A stretch of DNA of 8,175 nucleotides from JBHIER01 sp046760705 [NCBI: bacterium] (GCA_046760705.1 JBHIER010000128.1:1-8175); one strand, 5' to 3'. Shown: positions 1-6,880, counted from the first letter of the stretch. The notes: a model not told the origin generated them from the sequence alone. A program made the numbers and translations.

Positions 1-819
1 TCCCCTCAGCCCGAGCGCCCGCCTCATCACTTCCAGCGGCGCTTTCTGTCCGGTCCACAGTTCGAAGGCCAAAGCCCCTTGATGGAGCAACATGCTCAAG
101 CCATTCCCGATTCGTGCTCCCTTACCCTGCACCCCCTGGATAAATAGAGAGTTTTTGTGGTCGTAAACAATATCGTAGATAAAGAGTTTCTCCGGGACCC
201 AATTGTGGTCCAGATCCAGAGAGGTTGAGGTGGCGTTAATGAGAAGATGGGCCGTCGATATCTCCTCTCGAAGTTCTGGATCATCCCAGGGCAGGGCGCA
301 TCCGCCCACTTTTGCGGCCAGGCTCTCGGCCTTGTCAAAGGTTCTGTTGACGATCACCAGTCGTTTTGGTGGCTCATGGCTGAGGGCCCAGCCTATCGCC
401 CGTCCCGCACCTCCGGCACCGAATATGACCACCCTCCTGCCCCTGGCACTGAACCCGTAGTCTTCGCTGAGGGAGCGCATGAAGCCTGCTCCGTCGGTGT
501 TGTGCCCGACCAGCGTTCCGTTCCTGTTGACGATGGTGTTGACCGCACCAATCTCTCGCGCCTCATCGGACATATCGTCCAGGTGCTCGATCACGGCTCT
601 TTTATGAGGGTGGGTCAGGTTCACCCCGACAAAATTGAGCGCACGAATTGCTTCAACGGCTTCTCTGAGAGCAGCGCTCTTCACCTCAAAGGGCAGGTAT
701 ATCATATCCAGCCCCAGGGCCCGAAGAGCAGCGTTGTGCATGCGCGGTGAGAGGGTGTGCTCGATCGGGCAGCCGTATATGCCGACGATCTCAGTCTTGC
801 CGGTCACATCGGCGGACAT
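1..819 (-). CDS. aroE: Shikimate 5-dehydrogenase AroE (3' end beyond window)
   Basis: AroE reduces 3-dehydroshikimate to shikimate with NADPH in the cytoplasm, a step on the way to chorismate. The visible 273 codons include the substrate-side motif HTLSPRMHNA (residues 21-30), the NLTHPHK motif with the expected catalytic Lys at about 73, and NTDG with the expected catalytic Asp at about 109. They also include the Rossmann loop GAGGAG (134-139), an NADP-type NRT (158-160) and a C-terminal MLLHQGALAFELWTG block. The frame is still open at base 1, so only the last few residues are missing. The ATG at 819 has GAGGAG at 835-830, 10 nt upstream; a GTG at 807 (before TGKTEIVG) is an alternative start. 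The gene overlaps trpF by 29 nt, so it probably belongs to the operon. The usual GM after INATS is absent (INATSTSLD), and the usual NPxxT is DHKNS, so the nicotinamide-side loop is divergent and short. The family call is secure. Confidence 0.93.
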   Translation of the reverse strand, partial: MSADVTGKTEIVGIYGCPIEHTLSPRMHNAALRALGLDMIYLPFEVKSAALREAVEAIRALNFVGVNLTHPHKRAVIEHLDDMSDEAREIGAVNTIVNRNGTLVGHNTDGAGFMRSLSEDYGFSARGRRVVIFGAGGAGRAIGWALSHEPPKRLVIVNRTFDKAESLAAKVGGCALPWDDPELREEISTAHLLINATSTSLDLDHNWVPEKLFIYDIVYDHKNSLFIQGVQGKGARIGNGLSMLLHQGALAFELWTGQKAPLEVMRRALGLRG

Positions 820-1396
820 TTCTTACGAACTCCTCTATCTTATAGTGATCCTTTTTTCCGGGGGACCTCTCCACTCCGGTGGACACATCGACCGCATAAG
901 GTCGAAGCTTCGTGATCGCCTCCCCCACATTTTCAGGGGTGAGCCCCCCGGCCAGAATTATTCGGCCCTTTATCCCTCTGACCAGGTTCCAGTTGAACCT
1001 CTGGCCGGTGCCACCGCCGGCCCATGAGTCCAAAAGGTATGCATCGACATCATAGCCAGCCATCTCTGCGGCGATCGATCCGTCCCTCACTTTGAAGGCT
1101 TTGATCACCCTCCGATCAAAACCGCGGCAATACTGCGGGGATTCGCGGCCGTGGAACTGAAGGGCATCCAGACGGCATAGCCGCGCTATCTCTCTCACCC
1201 TCTCCGCCGGTTCATCGACGAAGACGCCGACCGCGGTGAAGAAAGGGGGAAGCCTCTCGATAATCTCCCTGGCCTCCTCCGGGGCGATCCTTCTCGGACT
1301 CTCAGCGAAGACAAAGCCCAGAGCATCGGCCCCGCACCCAACCGCGGCTGAGGCATCCTCTACGGTGGTTATGCCGCAAATCTTGACCCTGGTCAT
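791..1396 (-). CDS. trpF: Phosphoribosylanthranilate isomerase TrpF
   Basis: TrpF catalyses the Amadori rearrangement of N-(5'-phosphoribosyl)anthranilate to CdRP, the step before TrpC in tryptophan synthesis. The 201-residue protein has normal family length and a (beta/alpha)8 pattern. Visible landmarks are VKICGIT near the N terminus with the expected catalytic base Cys7, LQFHG (79-83), LLDS with the expected catalytic acid Asp at about 123, GGGTGQRFNW (127-136), LAGGLTPENV, and the C-terminal phosphate-binding DVSTGVERSPGKKD. FNW stands where many homologues have FDW, a mild substitution. The start codon sits in the 4-nt ATGA overlap with the trpC stop, and the 3' end overlaps aroE by 29 nt, so translation is probably coupled on both sides. 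TrpF is free-standing, not fused to TrpC as in E. coli. Confidence 0.97.
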   Translation of the reverse strand: MTRVKICGITTVEDASAAVGCGADALGFVFAESPRRIAPEEAREIIERLPPFFTAVGVFVDEPAERVREIARLCRLDALQFHGRESPQYCRGFDRRVIKAFKVRDGSIAAEMAGYDVDAYLLDSWAGGGTGQRFNWNLVRGIKGRIILAGGLTPENVGEAITKLRPYAVDVSTGVERSPGKKDHYKIEEFVRNVRRCDRQD

Positions 1397-2157
1397 CTGC
1401 CTAAAAGCTCCCTCAACTTTAAACCAATATCCGGTGAACTCATCAGCGACTCACCGATCAGTACTGCGTCGAATCCGGCCTCCCCCAACCTCACGATGTC
1501 TTCTCGCCTCCTTATCCCGCTCTCGCTGACGGTGATTATGCCCGGGGGTATCAGTCCTTTCAGCCGAAAAGAGGTGGTCACGTCAACCTCTAAGGTAGCC
1601 AGGTCCCGGTTATTCAGGCCAATGATCTGGACCCGGGTGTTTAAAACTTTTTCCAGATCCCCCTCTGTATGGACCTCAACCAGGCAGGACAGACCCAACT
1701 CCTCGGCCAGAGCCAGCCATGAGGAGACTTGTGCTCGCTCCAAAATGGAGGCGATGAGCAGAATCGCGTCAGCTCCCAAGACCCTCGACTCGTAAATCTG
1801 ATACTCATCGACGATGAACTCCTTGCGCAGGATGGGCAGCCTCACCTCCTCTCTGACTGTGCTTATGTGCTCGTCCTGCCCACCGAAGAATTTTTCGTCA
1901 GTGAGAACCGATATGGCCGCAGCCCCATCTCTCTCGTAGCTTTTGGCTATCTGCCCGGGATCAAAGCTGACCCTCATCACCTTTTTTGAGGGAGAAAATT
2001 TTTTTATCTCAGCAATGAGGGAAATGTCATTACCTTTCAGAGCGGATTTAAAATCCCTGGTCGGGGGGAGCTCCTTTAGCTCAAACTTCGGTACCCTGGT
2101 CTTCTTCTGTGAAACCTCGGCTCTCTTGCGGGCCACTATTTCATCAAGAACTGTCAT
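1393..2157 (-). CDS. trpC: Indole-3-glycerol phosphate synthase TrpC
   Basis: TrpC closes CdRP to indole-3-glycerol phosphate with loss of CO2 and water. The 254-residue TIM-barrel protein shows the family residues in order: LIAEIKK (Glu50, Lys52), SPSK (55-58), ILRKEFI with Lys112, LVEVH with Glu161, GLNNRDL with Asn182, and VSESGI (210-215). These match the catalytic and phosphate-binding set of characterised IGPS enzymes. A Lys follows SPSK where Gly is usual (SPSKK), and GLNNRDL replaces the common GINNRDL; neither looks inactivating. The ATG at 2157 lies 14 nt inside the end of trpD, with an AAGG-type ribosome binding site in the trpD tail. The stop overlaps the trpF start by 4 nt. The enzyme is monofunctional. 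Confidence 0.97.
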   Translation of the reverse strand: MTVLDEIVARKRAEVSQKKTRVPKFELKELPPTRDFKSALKGNDISLIAEIKKFSPSKKVMRVSFDPGQIAKSYERDGAAAISVLTDEKFFGGQDEHISTVREEVRLPILRKEFIVDEYQIYESRVLGADAILLIASILERAQVSSWLALAEELGLSCLVEVHTEGDLEKVLNTRVQIIGLNNRDLATLEVDVTTSFRLKGLIPPGIITVSESGIRRREDIVRLGEAGFDAVLIGESLMSSPDIGLKLRELLGR

Positions 2158-3160
2158 TGGTCACCGCCTTGAGTCTCTCCAGTTTGTCCAGGGCTGCTCC
2201 AGAATCTATGGACTCTGTGGCCAGTTCCATCGCCTCTTTAATCCCACCGGCCAACCCTCCCACAGCGATGGCCGCCCCGGCGTTCAACAGCACGATATCC
2301 CTTCTTGATCCTCTCTCTCCCTGGAGGATACTCAGGGCTATCTCCACATTCTGCTTCGGGTCACCTCCTTTGAGCTGATCCGGCTCTGTTCGGGCTATTC
2401 CGAAATCCTCGGGCTGAATGTGGTAACTTCTGATTTTTCCGTGGGTAACTTCGGAGATCTTTGTTCTGGCTGTGGTGGTGATCTCGTCCAGTCCGTCTTC
2501 GCCGTGGACGACACAGGCACGCTCGCAGCCCAGCCGGTCCAAGACTCCGGCGATCGGTTCTGTGAGCTCTTCGGCGTAGACCCCTAAGACCTGAGCCGAG
2601 GCCTTAGCCGGGTTGGTCAACGGCCCCAAAATATTGAAAACGGTTCTGATCCCCATCTCCCGTCTGGGGCCGATGGCGTACTTCATCGCCCCGTGCAGCG
2701 ATGGTGCAAACAGAAAGCCGATGCCTATCTCGTCGATACATCGGGCCACCACATCGGGGGAGGCTTCGATATTGACCCCTAACTCTTTCAACAGGTCGGC
2801 GCTGCCGCATCGGCTCGATACCGATCGGTTGCCGTGCTTGGCCACTTTGACCCCGGCCCCGGCAGCCACGAAAGCGCTCACTGTGGAGATGTTGAACGTC
2901 CCGCTACCGTCACCCCCAGTACCACAGGTGTCAACCACGGGCCTGGCCTGGCATTCGATGCGAGTGGCTTTATCCCTCATCACCTTGGCGAACCCGGCGA
3001 TCTCCTCGACTGTCTCGCCCTTGAGCCTGAGAGCGGTCAAGAAGGAAGCGATCTGAGCCTCGGTCGCCCCACCGGTCATGATCTCATTCATAACGGAGGT
3101 GGCCTCCTCCTCGGTGAGATCCCGCCCTTCTATCAACTTTTCTATTGCCTCTTTGATCAT
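2144..3160 (-). CDS. trpD: Anthranilate phosphoribosyltransferase TrpD
   Basis: TrpD transfers the phosphoribosyl group of PRPP to anthranilate. From the ATG at 3160 it is 338 residues, the usual length for the monofunctional enzyme. Motifs in order: helical N-terminal domain (1-70), PRPP-binding VDTCGTGGDGSGTFN (76-90), KHGNR (108-112), FAPSLHGAMKYA (151-162), RREMGIRTVFNILGPLTNPA with the anthranilate-site Arg (about 167-185), and the Mg-binding GLDE (223-226). An in-frame upstream Met at 3262 would add 34 residues translated from an intergenic repeat. MIKEAIEKLIEGRDL at 3160 is the normal family start and follows AAAGGTAGG at suitable spacing. The gene is separated from trpG by 246 nt, the only real gap inside the operon, and overlaps trpC by 14 nt. 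No glutamine amidotransferase is fused to it. Confidence 0.97.
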   Translation of the reverse strand: MIKEAIEKLIEGRDLTEEEATSVMNEIMTGGATEAQIASFLTALRLKGETVEEIAGFAKVMRDKATRIECQARPVVDTCGTGGDGSGTFNISTVSAFVAAGAGVKVAKHGNRSVSSRCGSADLLKELGVNIEASPDVVARCIDEIGIGFLFAPSLHGAMKYAIGPRREMGIRTVFNILGPLTNPAKASAQVLGVYAEELTEPIAGVLDRLGCERACVVHGEDGLDEITTTARTKISEVTHGKIRSYHIQPEDFGIARTEPDQLKGGDPKQNVEIALSILQGERGSRRDIVLLNAGAAIAVGGLAGGIKEAMELATESIDSGAALDKLERLKAVTNDSS

Positions 3161-3216
3161 CTTCAGCCTACCTTTCTTTTGAGAACCTACACTACAAAAA
3201 TTGCCATAAATGCAGA

Positions 3217-3277
3217 TGTAGTCTAGCCCCTTGTGGGGGTAATTATGGTTTTTTACGGGCATGAAGCCCTACACTAC
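3217..3277. repeat. Intergenic palindromic repeat, copy A (between trpG and trpD)
   Basis: This element starts TGTAGT and ends ACTAC, so its ends are inverted repeats. Inside it carries two short hairpins, CCCCTTGTGGGG and GGGC/GCCC around the sequence TTCAT as read on the minus strand. The last 23 bases (acgggcatgaagcc then c, tacactac) match the end of copy B with one mismatch. An extra end-like CTACACTACA lies at 3188-3197. It looks like a small non-coding dispersed repeat (REP/MITE-like) inserted in an operon gap. Whether it is mobile cannot be seen here. Confidence 0.75.
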
Positions 3278-3290
3278 AGAAAGAGATCAA

Positions 3291-3316
3291 AGATGAGAGC
3301 ACAACCTCTCTCATCT
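3291..3316 (-). other. 9-bp inverted repeat between the two repeat copies
   Basis: AGATGAGAG and CTCTCATCT form a perfect 9-bp stem with an 8-nt loop. On the transcript strand it is followed by TTGATCTCTTTC, which is pyrimidine-rich but not a clean U-run. It could be an RNA processing or stability hairpin, or a weak terminator inside the trp operon. The function is unknown. Confidence 0.5.
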
Positions 3317-3321
3317 ATCAT

Positions 3322-3383
3322 TGTAGTGGAGACCCTCGGGGGGCGTGATTACGGTTTCCTACGGGCATGAAGCCTTACACTAC
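3322..3383. repeat. Intergenic palindromic repeat, copy B (between trpG and trpD)
   Basis: This is the second copy of the element at 3217-3277, in the same orientation and about 44 bp away. It again begins TGTAGT and ends ACTAC. The right half (3361-3383) is nearly identical to copy A. The left half keeps the pattern (GATTACGGTTTCCT against AATTATGGTTTTTT) with more changes. It ends only 23 bp from the trpG stop codon. Confidence 0.75.
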
Positions 3384-3406
3384 GTTCATCTCCCATCTCC
3401 CACCTT

Positions 3407-3973
3407 TTATCTTTCATCGATAAAGTTTCTCAAAAGCTCCTTTCCCACCTCCGTTAATATCGATTCAGGGTGAAACTGGACCCCTTCGATCTGGTATCTC
3501 CTGTGGCGAATACCCATAATTACTCCCTCTCGGGTCCAGGCACTGATCTCGAAACAGTCCGGTAGGGTTTCCCTTTCCACAATGAGGGAATGGTATCTGG
3601 TGGCCATGAAGGGATTCTCGAGGTTCTTATAAATCGTTCGACCGTCGTGGTGAATATGGGAGGTCTTCCCGTGCATAATGACACCGGCCCGTATGACCCT
3701 CCCCCCGAAGGCCTGGGCTATGGATTGGTGTCCAAGACACACTCCCAGAATTGGAATTTTTCCGGCAAAATGGTTCACCACCTCCACCGAGATCCCGGCC
3801 TCATCAGGCGTACACGGCCCGGGAGAGATGACAATCCCATCGGGGTTGAGACGTTCAATCTCTCCGATTGAGATCTTGTCGTTCCGGTAAACCGTCATTT
3901 CAACTCCCAGTTCTCCTAAGTATTGAACGAGGTTGTAGGTGAAGGAGTCGTAATTGTCAATCACCAAAATCAT
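3407..3973 (-). CDS. trpG: Anthranilate synthase component II, glutamine amidotransferase TrpG
   Basis: TrpG hydrolyses glutamine and channels ammonia to TrpE for anthranilate synthesis. The 188-residue class I amidotransferase has the family start [14 protein letters not shown], an oxyanion-region [11 protein letters not shown] (50-60), the nucleophile Cys79 in GVCLGHQ, and the His168/Glu170 pair in [14 protein letters not shown] (100-105) and RYHSL (126-130) are also typical. The ATG at 3973 overlaps the tyrA stop by 4 nt and has AAGGGG 8 nt upstream. Its partner trpE is not adjacent: the tyrA-type fusion gene lies between the two subunits. A double role with aminodeoxychorismate synthase (PabA) is possible in this family, but the operon context favours tryptophan synthesis. 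Confidence 0.97.
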   Translation of the reverse strand: MILVIDNYDSFTYNLVQYLGELGVEMTVYRNDKISIGEIERLNPDGIVISPGPCTPDEAGISVEVVNHFAGKIPILGVCLGHQSIAQAFGGRVIRAGVIMHGKTSHIHHDGRTIYKNLENPFMATRYHSLIVERETLPDCFEISAWTREGVIMGIRHRRYQIEGVQFHPESILTEVGKELLRNFIDER

Positions 3974-5076
3974 GGTAAGGGCCCCTTGCTCTCATCCTCA
4001 GTAAAGTATCTCTTACTCTTCTCCATAATTTCGACGAACCTTTCACGTTTTTTTGAGAGAACCGCCTCAACGATCTCATTCATGGCCGTGGTCAGTTGTG
4101 CATAGAGTTCTGGTGTAAAGGCATTGGTGTTCTGAATTTCGTAATACAGAAAGGGGTTTTCCGTAATGACGGAGACGGTCGTCGCAATCTGCCGGACAAA
4201 GGTGGTGCTGGCCACCTCCGAGAGGGCCTTGTACGGGAGCCCACTTCTGGAGAGGGTGTGGGCGAAGATGATATTGATAACGTGTGAAAGCCCCAGGACG
4301 TATGAGGCCAAAAAGTCGTGACGTTCGAGGGGCAGTTCCACCAGCGTGGCCGATGTCTCTTGAAAGAGGGCTCGGACCTCTGAGAACGATTTTTGGTCCC
4401 CACAATCGCAGAGACAGATCACTTTATCGGAGAGTATCCGGGTGTCAGGGCCGAAGAGGGGATGGATACTGGCCACGCCCAGGTGAGCCTTTCTTGCCTT
4501 CCTGATCGATTCGAGAAGACCGCTTTTCAGACTGGCAATGTCGCAGATTATGGCCGAAGGTTTCAGTTGAATGAGTTCTTCATATACTTTTGGCGTGGCC
4601 TCAAGGGGGGTGGCCAGCAGCAGGAGTGAGGCATCACCCATCCCTTCCCTCAAGTTCTGAAAGGATGGGAAGTCGGGCAGAGGGCCGGCCGTGTCATAAA
4701 TTGATACGGAATGGCCTTGGTTGTGAAAAAAGCGGGCAAACCACCTCCCCATTCTCCCCTTTCCCCCGACGATACATATCCGACCGAGATCACCGTTATA
4801 TGTAGAGTCCTGTAGCCCCTCCTGAAAGGCGCAGGACTCCTGAATGAGGAGTTGCATAATGTTTCTCACCAGGTCGGTGGGCAGATGTAGCTTCTGAGCT
4901 GTCCGATGAGCCCGATCGATCACGTTCTTCTCCACGCTCCAGTCGCGAATGGGTATGCCCATCCTCCCCTTTTGCTGGCCCACTTTTACGGCCAATTCAA
5001 GCCTTTTGGCAATGAGTTCGATCAGTTTCACGTCGATTGTTTCAATCTCGGTCCGCAACTGTTCTAACTTGGTCAT
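3970..5076 (-). CDS. tyrA: Bifunctional chorismate mutase / prephenate dehydrogenase
   Basis: This two-domain cytoplasmic enzyme converts chorismate to prephenate, then prephenate to 4-hydroxyphenylpyruvate, the precursor of tyrosine. Residues 1-90 are an AroQ chorismate mutase helix bundle with the expected active-site set: Arg8, Arg25, Lys36, Arg44-Asp45, Glu49 and Gln85. Residues 98-368 are the dehydrogenase: nucleotide-binding loop VGGKGRMG (103-110), CDIASLKSG (178-186), SIHPLFGPD (203-211, His205 aligning with the catalytic His of E. coli TyrA), and [15 protein letters not shown] (253-267). The C-terminal half ([24 protein letters not shown]) resembles archaeal-style TyrA more than the enteric T-protein by eye. 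The length of 368 is normal for the fusion. It overlaps trpE and trpG by 4 nt each, so it is a fixed member of the trp operon. No ACT domain is visible, so control may rest on transcription. Confidence 0.93.
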   Translation of the reverse strand: MTKLEQLRTEIETIDVKLIELIAKRLELAVKVGQQKGRMGIPIRDWSVEKNVIDRAHRTAQKLHLPTDLVRNIMQLLIQESCAFQEGLQDSTYNGDLGRICIVGGKGRMGRWFARFFHNQGHSVSIYDTAGPLPDFPSFQNLREGMGDASLLLLATPLEATPKVYEELIQLKPSAIICDIASLKSGLLESIRKARKAHLGVASIHPLFGPDTRILSDKVICLCDCGDQKSFSEVRALFQETSATLVELPLERHDFLASYVLGLSHVINIIFAHTLSRSGLPYKALSEVASTTFVRQIATTVSVITENPFLYYEIQNTNAFTPELYAQLTTAMNEIVEAVLSKKRERFVEIMEKSKRYFTEDESKGPLP

Positions 5077-6575
5077 GAGATCTCACCTCTTGAATCTATC
5101 GGATGCGGGTCAAGGGTTCCATCAGCAATTTCCATCGCCCTGAAGAGGGCCTGGGCTTTGTCCATCGTTTCGCCGTACTCACGCTCTGGAACCGAATCGG
5201 CCACAATACCTGCTCCGGCTTGAATAAAGGCTCTCCCGTCTTTAATAACTATTGTCCGAATGGCGATGCAGGTGTCCAGGTTTCCGGTAAAACTCACATA
5301 GCCGACGGCACCAGCGTAAATCCCTCGGCGGACCGGCTCCAGTTCGTCGATGATCTCCATGGCTCTGACCTTCGGCGCACCCGAGACGGTGCCGGCCGGA
5401 AAGGTGGCCCGGAGGACGTCAAAGACGTCCTTGCCCCTTCTCAATCTTCCGACCACGTTCGAAACCAAATGAATCACGTGAGAATACTTCTCCACGCCCA
5501 AAAGTTCCGTCACTTTTACACTACCGTATTCGCACACCCGGCCGATATCATTTCTCCCCAGATCGACCAGCATAATGTGTTCCGCCCTCTCCTTTTCATC
5601 GCTGAGCAAGTCTTTGATCAACGCCCCGTCCTCTTCGGCCGAATTTCCCCGCGGCCGCGTTCCGGCCAAGGGCCTCGTCTCGACGAAACCGTCTTCCACT
5701 CTCACCAGAATTTCAGGAGAAGAGCCAATAATCTTGAGCCGACCGAAATTGAGGTAGTACATATATGGTGAGGGGTTGGTCCGGCGGAGGGTCCGAAAAA
5801 TCTGCAAGGGATCGGATGCGATCTGAACACTGAATCTCTGGGAGAGCACCACCTGAAAAATATCGCCGGCGAAGATGTACTCTTTGGCTCTGTCAACAAC
5901 CTCCTCGAACTGCTTCTGGGTGAGATTTGATTGAAGGAGGCTTTCGTTAACCTTACCGTTCGCCCTCCTCTCTTTTTTATCTTTCCCACGTTTGAGTTGA
6001 GCAATAATTGTCTTCATTGAGTTTAATTCTGAAATTGCTCGATCTTTCCGCTCATCGGTTGCACTATAAATCATGGTGATAGACTTTTGGCGATGATCAA
6101 AAACCACGATCTGTCTGGGAAAGATGAGATAGCAATCGGGGATATTGAGATCATCGGGGTTTGTATCGGGTAGTTCTTCGAAGAATCTGACCATATCGTA
6201 ACCAAAATAGCCGACAGCTCCGCCTGAGAAGCGCAAACTTCCAATCGGGTTTTTCACTCTGATTCGGCTCATAAGATCTTGCAAAATTGTGATGGGGTCC
6301 CCTCGGGCATGTATCGCTTTTCCCCCAGCCGAGACCGTGATCGCATCTCTCTTGCTCTGAAAGCGGAGAAAGGGATCAAACCCCAAGATAGAATAGCGCG
6401 CAATCTTCTCCTCCCCTTCTAAGCTCTCTAAGAGGAACGAATATTGTCTGCCCCTGCTGAGCGCCTCGTAGAGGTCGACAGGCAACAGCCCCCCCATTTC
6501 GGTCCCCTGAAGCATGGTGGTCATCTCATCCCCTACTCGCAGCGCTTCGAGTTCGTCTTGAGAAAAACCCTTCAC
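5073..6575 (-). CDS. trpE: Anthranilate synthase component I TrpE
   Basis: TrpE makes anthranilate from chorismate with ammonia supplied by TrpG, and is the committed step to tryptophan. The 500-residue protein has the N-terminal tryptophan-binding LLES motif (48-51), so feedback inhibition by Trp is expected. The chorismate-binding domain shows FQVVLSQRF, the TRPRG segment, DEKERAEHIMLVDLGRNDIG, and the signature GTVSGAPKVRAMEIIDELEP (395-414). It continues with GYVSFTGNLD and GAGIVADSVPEREY. The start is GTG at 6575: GGAGGG lies at 6585-6580, 4 nt upstream, and the reading frame lies just beyond the attenuator terminator. It is the first structural gene after the leader and shares a 4-nt ATGA overlap with tyrA. 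PabB is the main alternative, but LLES and the trp context make TrpE much more likely. Confidence 0.97.
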   Translation of the reverse strand: MKGFSQDELEALRVGDEMTTMLQGTEMGGLLPVDLYEALSRGRQYSFLLESLEGEEKIARYSILGFDPFLRFQSKRDAITVSAGGKAIHARGDPITILQDLMSRIRVKNPIGSLRFSGGAVGYFGYDMVRFFEELPDTNPDDLNIPDCYLIFPRQIVVFDHRQKSITMIYSATDERKDRAISELNSMKTIIAQLKRGKDKKERRANGKVNESLLQSNLTQKQFEEVVDRAKEYIFAGDIFQVVLSQRFSVQIASDPLQIFRTLRRTNPSPYMYYLNFGRLKIIGSSPEILVRVEDGFVETRPLAGTRPRGNSAEEDGALIKDLLSDEKERAEHIMLVDLGRNDIGRVCEYGSVKVTELLGVEKYSHVIHLVSNVVGRLRRGKDVFDVLRATFPAGTVSGAPKVRAMEIIDELEPVRRGIYAGAVGYVSFTGNLDTCIAIRTIVIKDGRAFIQAGAGIVADSVPEREYGETMDKAQALFRAMEIADGTLDPHPIDSRGEIS

Positions 6576-6579
6576 TCTT

Positions 6580-6585
6580 CCCTCC
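6580..6585 (-). promoter_or_regulatory. trpE ribosome binding site
   Basis: GGAGGG stands 4 nt before the GTG start codon of trpE and just downstream of the attenuator terminator. It supports a GTG start, since the next in-frame ATG is at 6524, 17 codons further in, without such a site. Confidence 0.75.
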
Positions 6586-6596
6586 GGCGGCCGAAT

Positions 6597-6630
6597 AAAA
6601 AAACCCGCAGCCGAAATCGGATGCGGGTTT
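6597..6630 (-). terminator. trp attenuator terminator (3:4 hairpin)
   Basis: This is an intrinsic terminator in the leader, 29 nt after the leader peptide stop and 21 nt before trpE. AAACCCGCA (6630-6622) pairs perfectly with TGCGGGTTT (6609-6601). One mismatch and a further CCG/CGG pairing around ATTT close the top. A run of seven T residues ends at 6597. On the opposite strand the same stem is followed by only three T, so it acts in the trp direction. Its 5' arm is also the target of the antiterminator segment at 6689-6674. Confidence 0.95.
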
Positions 6631-6689
6631 CAACATTCACTCTGTTGGAGGTTATCCTCTTAAAACATCACCCCCCGATCCTTTTCCGG
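6611..6689 (-). promoter_or_regulatory. trp antiterminator (2:3 pairing)
   Basis: Segment 2, CCGGAAAAGGATCGGG (6689-6674), lies within leader codons 43-48. It can pair with segment 3, CCCGCATCCGATTTCGG (6627-6611): CGGG/CCCG, one bulged C, GGAT/ATCC, a 2x2 internal loop, then CCGGAA/TTTCGG with one G-U. That is about 14 pairs. Segment 3 includes the 5' arm and loop of the terminator, so 2:3 and 3:4 cannot coexist. This is the standard geometry for an attenuation antiterminator; the pairing was found by eye, not by folding. Confidence 0.85.
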
Positions 6690-6815
6690 TTGGTCTCCGA
6701 AAGGGTTACGGTACCAGGCGTACCAGCCCCAGAGGCACCATGCCCCTTTCCACCAATAGTGCCGCTCTCTGTCATGTCCGACGGCCTGTTTAAACGAACC
6801 AACCGAAAAAACCAT
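6660..6815 (-). CDS. trpL: trp operon leader peptide, Trp/Tyr-rich
   Basis: This 51-residue ORF begins MVFSVGSFKQ and contains YWWKGAWCLWGWYAWY at residues 20-35: six Trp and three Tyr in sixteen positions. That composition, its place between the promoter and the terminator, and its overlap with the controlling hairpins identify it as an attenuator leader peptide. The product is not expected to act as a protein; slow translation at Trp (or Tyr) codons sets the fate of the transcript. The ATG at 6815 has AAGGGGAGG just upstream. The same frame opens further up at 6881, but that lies in the promoter -10 box, so the longer version is not credible. The Trp/Tyr block ends 5 nt before hairpin segment 1. 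At 51 residues it is longer than enteric TrpL (14 residues). The symbol is given by function. Confidence 0.9.
   Translation of the reverse strand: MVFSVGSFKQAVGHDRERHYWWKGAWCLWGWYAWYRNPFGDQPEKDRGVMF
6680..6705 (-). promoter_or_regulatory. trp leader 1:2 hairpin (anti-antiterminator)
   Basis: Segment 1, CCCTTTCGG (6705-6697, leader codons 38-40), pairs with CCGGAAAAGG (6689-6680) around the loop AGACCAA. The stem has six pairs (one G-U), a small internal loop, then two G-C pairs. Its formation removes segment 2 from segment 3 and lets the terminator fold. A ribosome halted at Trp34/Tyr35 would cover segment 1, release segment 2 and allow antitermination. Confidence 0.8.
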
Positions 6816-6880
6816 TCTCCTCCCCTTCAAAAATCTGGTCCAACACTCCGGGCGGGCCTCCCAGTTCATATTACGACACA

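Noticed and set aside
96-338. Minus-strand 80-codon frame inside aroE
   Set aside because: It is an alternative frame of aroE, whose own frame runs through the whole segment with conserved motifs.
3161-3262. N-terminal extension of TrpD from an ATG at 3262
   Set aside because: The added residues are translated from the intergenic repeat and match nothing in the family; the start at 3160 has a ribosome binding site and the normal family N terminus.
3217-3383. CRISPR array
   Set aside because: There are only two imperfect copies with a 44-bp interval, and the halves differ in conservation. A dispersed palindromic repeat explains them better.
5103-5771. Long plus-strand frame of 222 codons opposite trpE
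   Set aside because: It is a shadow of the conserved chorismate-binding region of trpE; the residue pattern is not protein-like.
6576-6880. T-box riboswitch or TRAP-type trp control
   Set aside because: No T-box sequence, specifier-loop arrangement or regular GAG/TAG triplet series was seen. The Trp-rich ORF with overlapping hairpins explains the leader.
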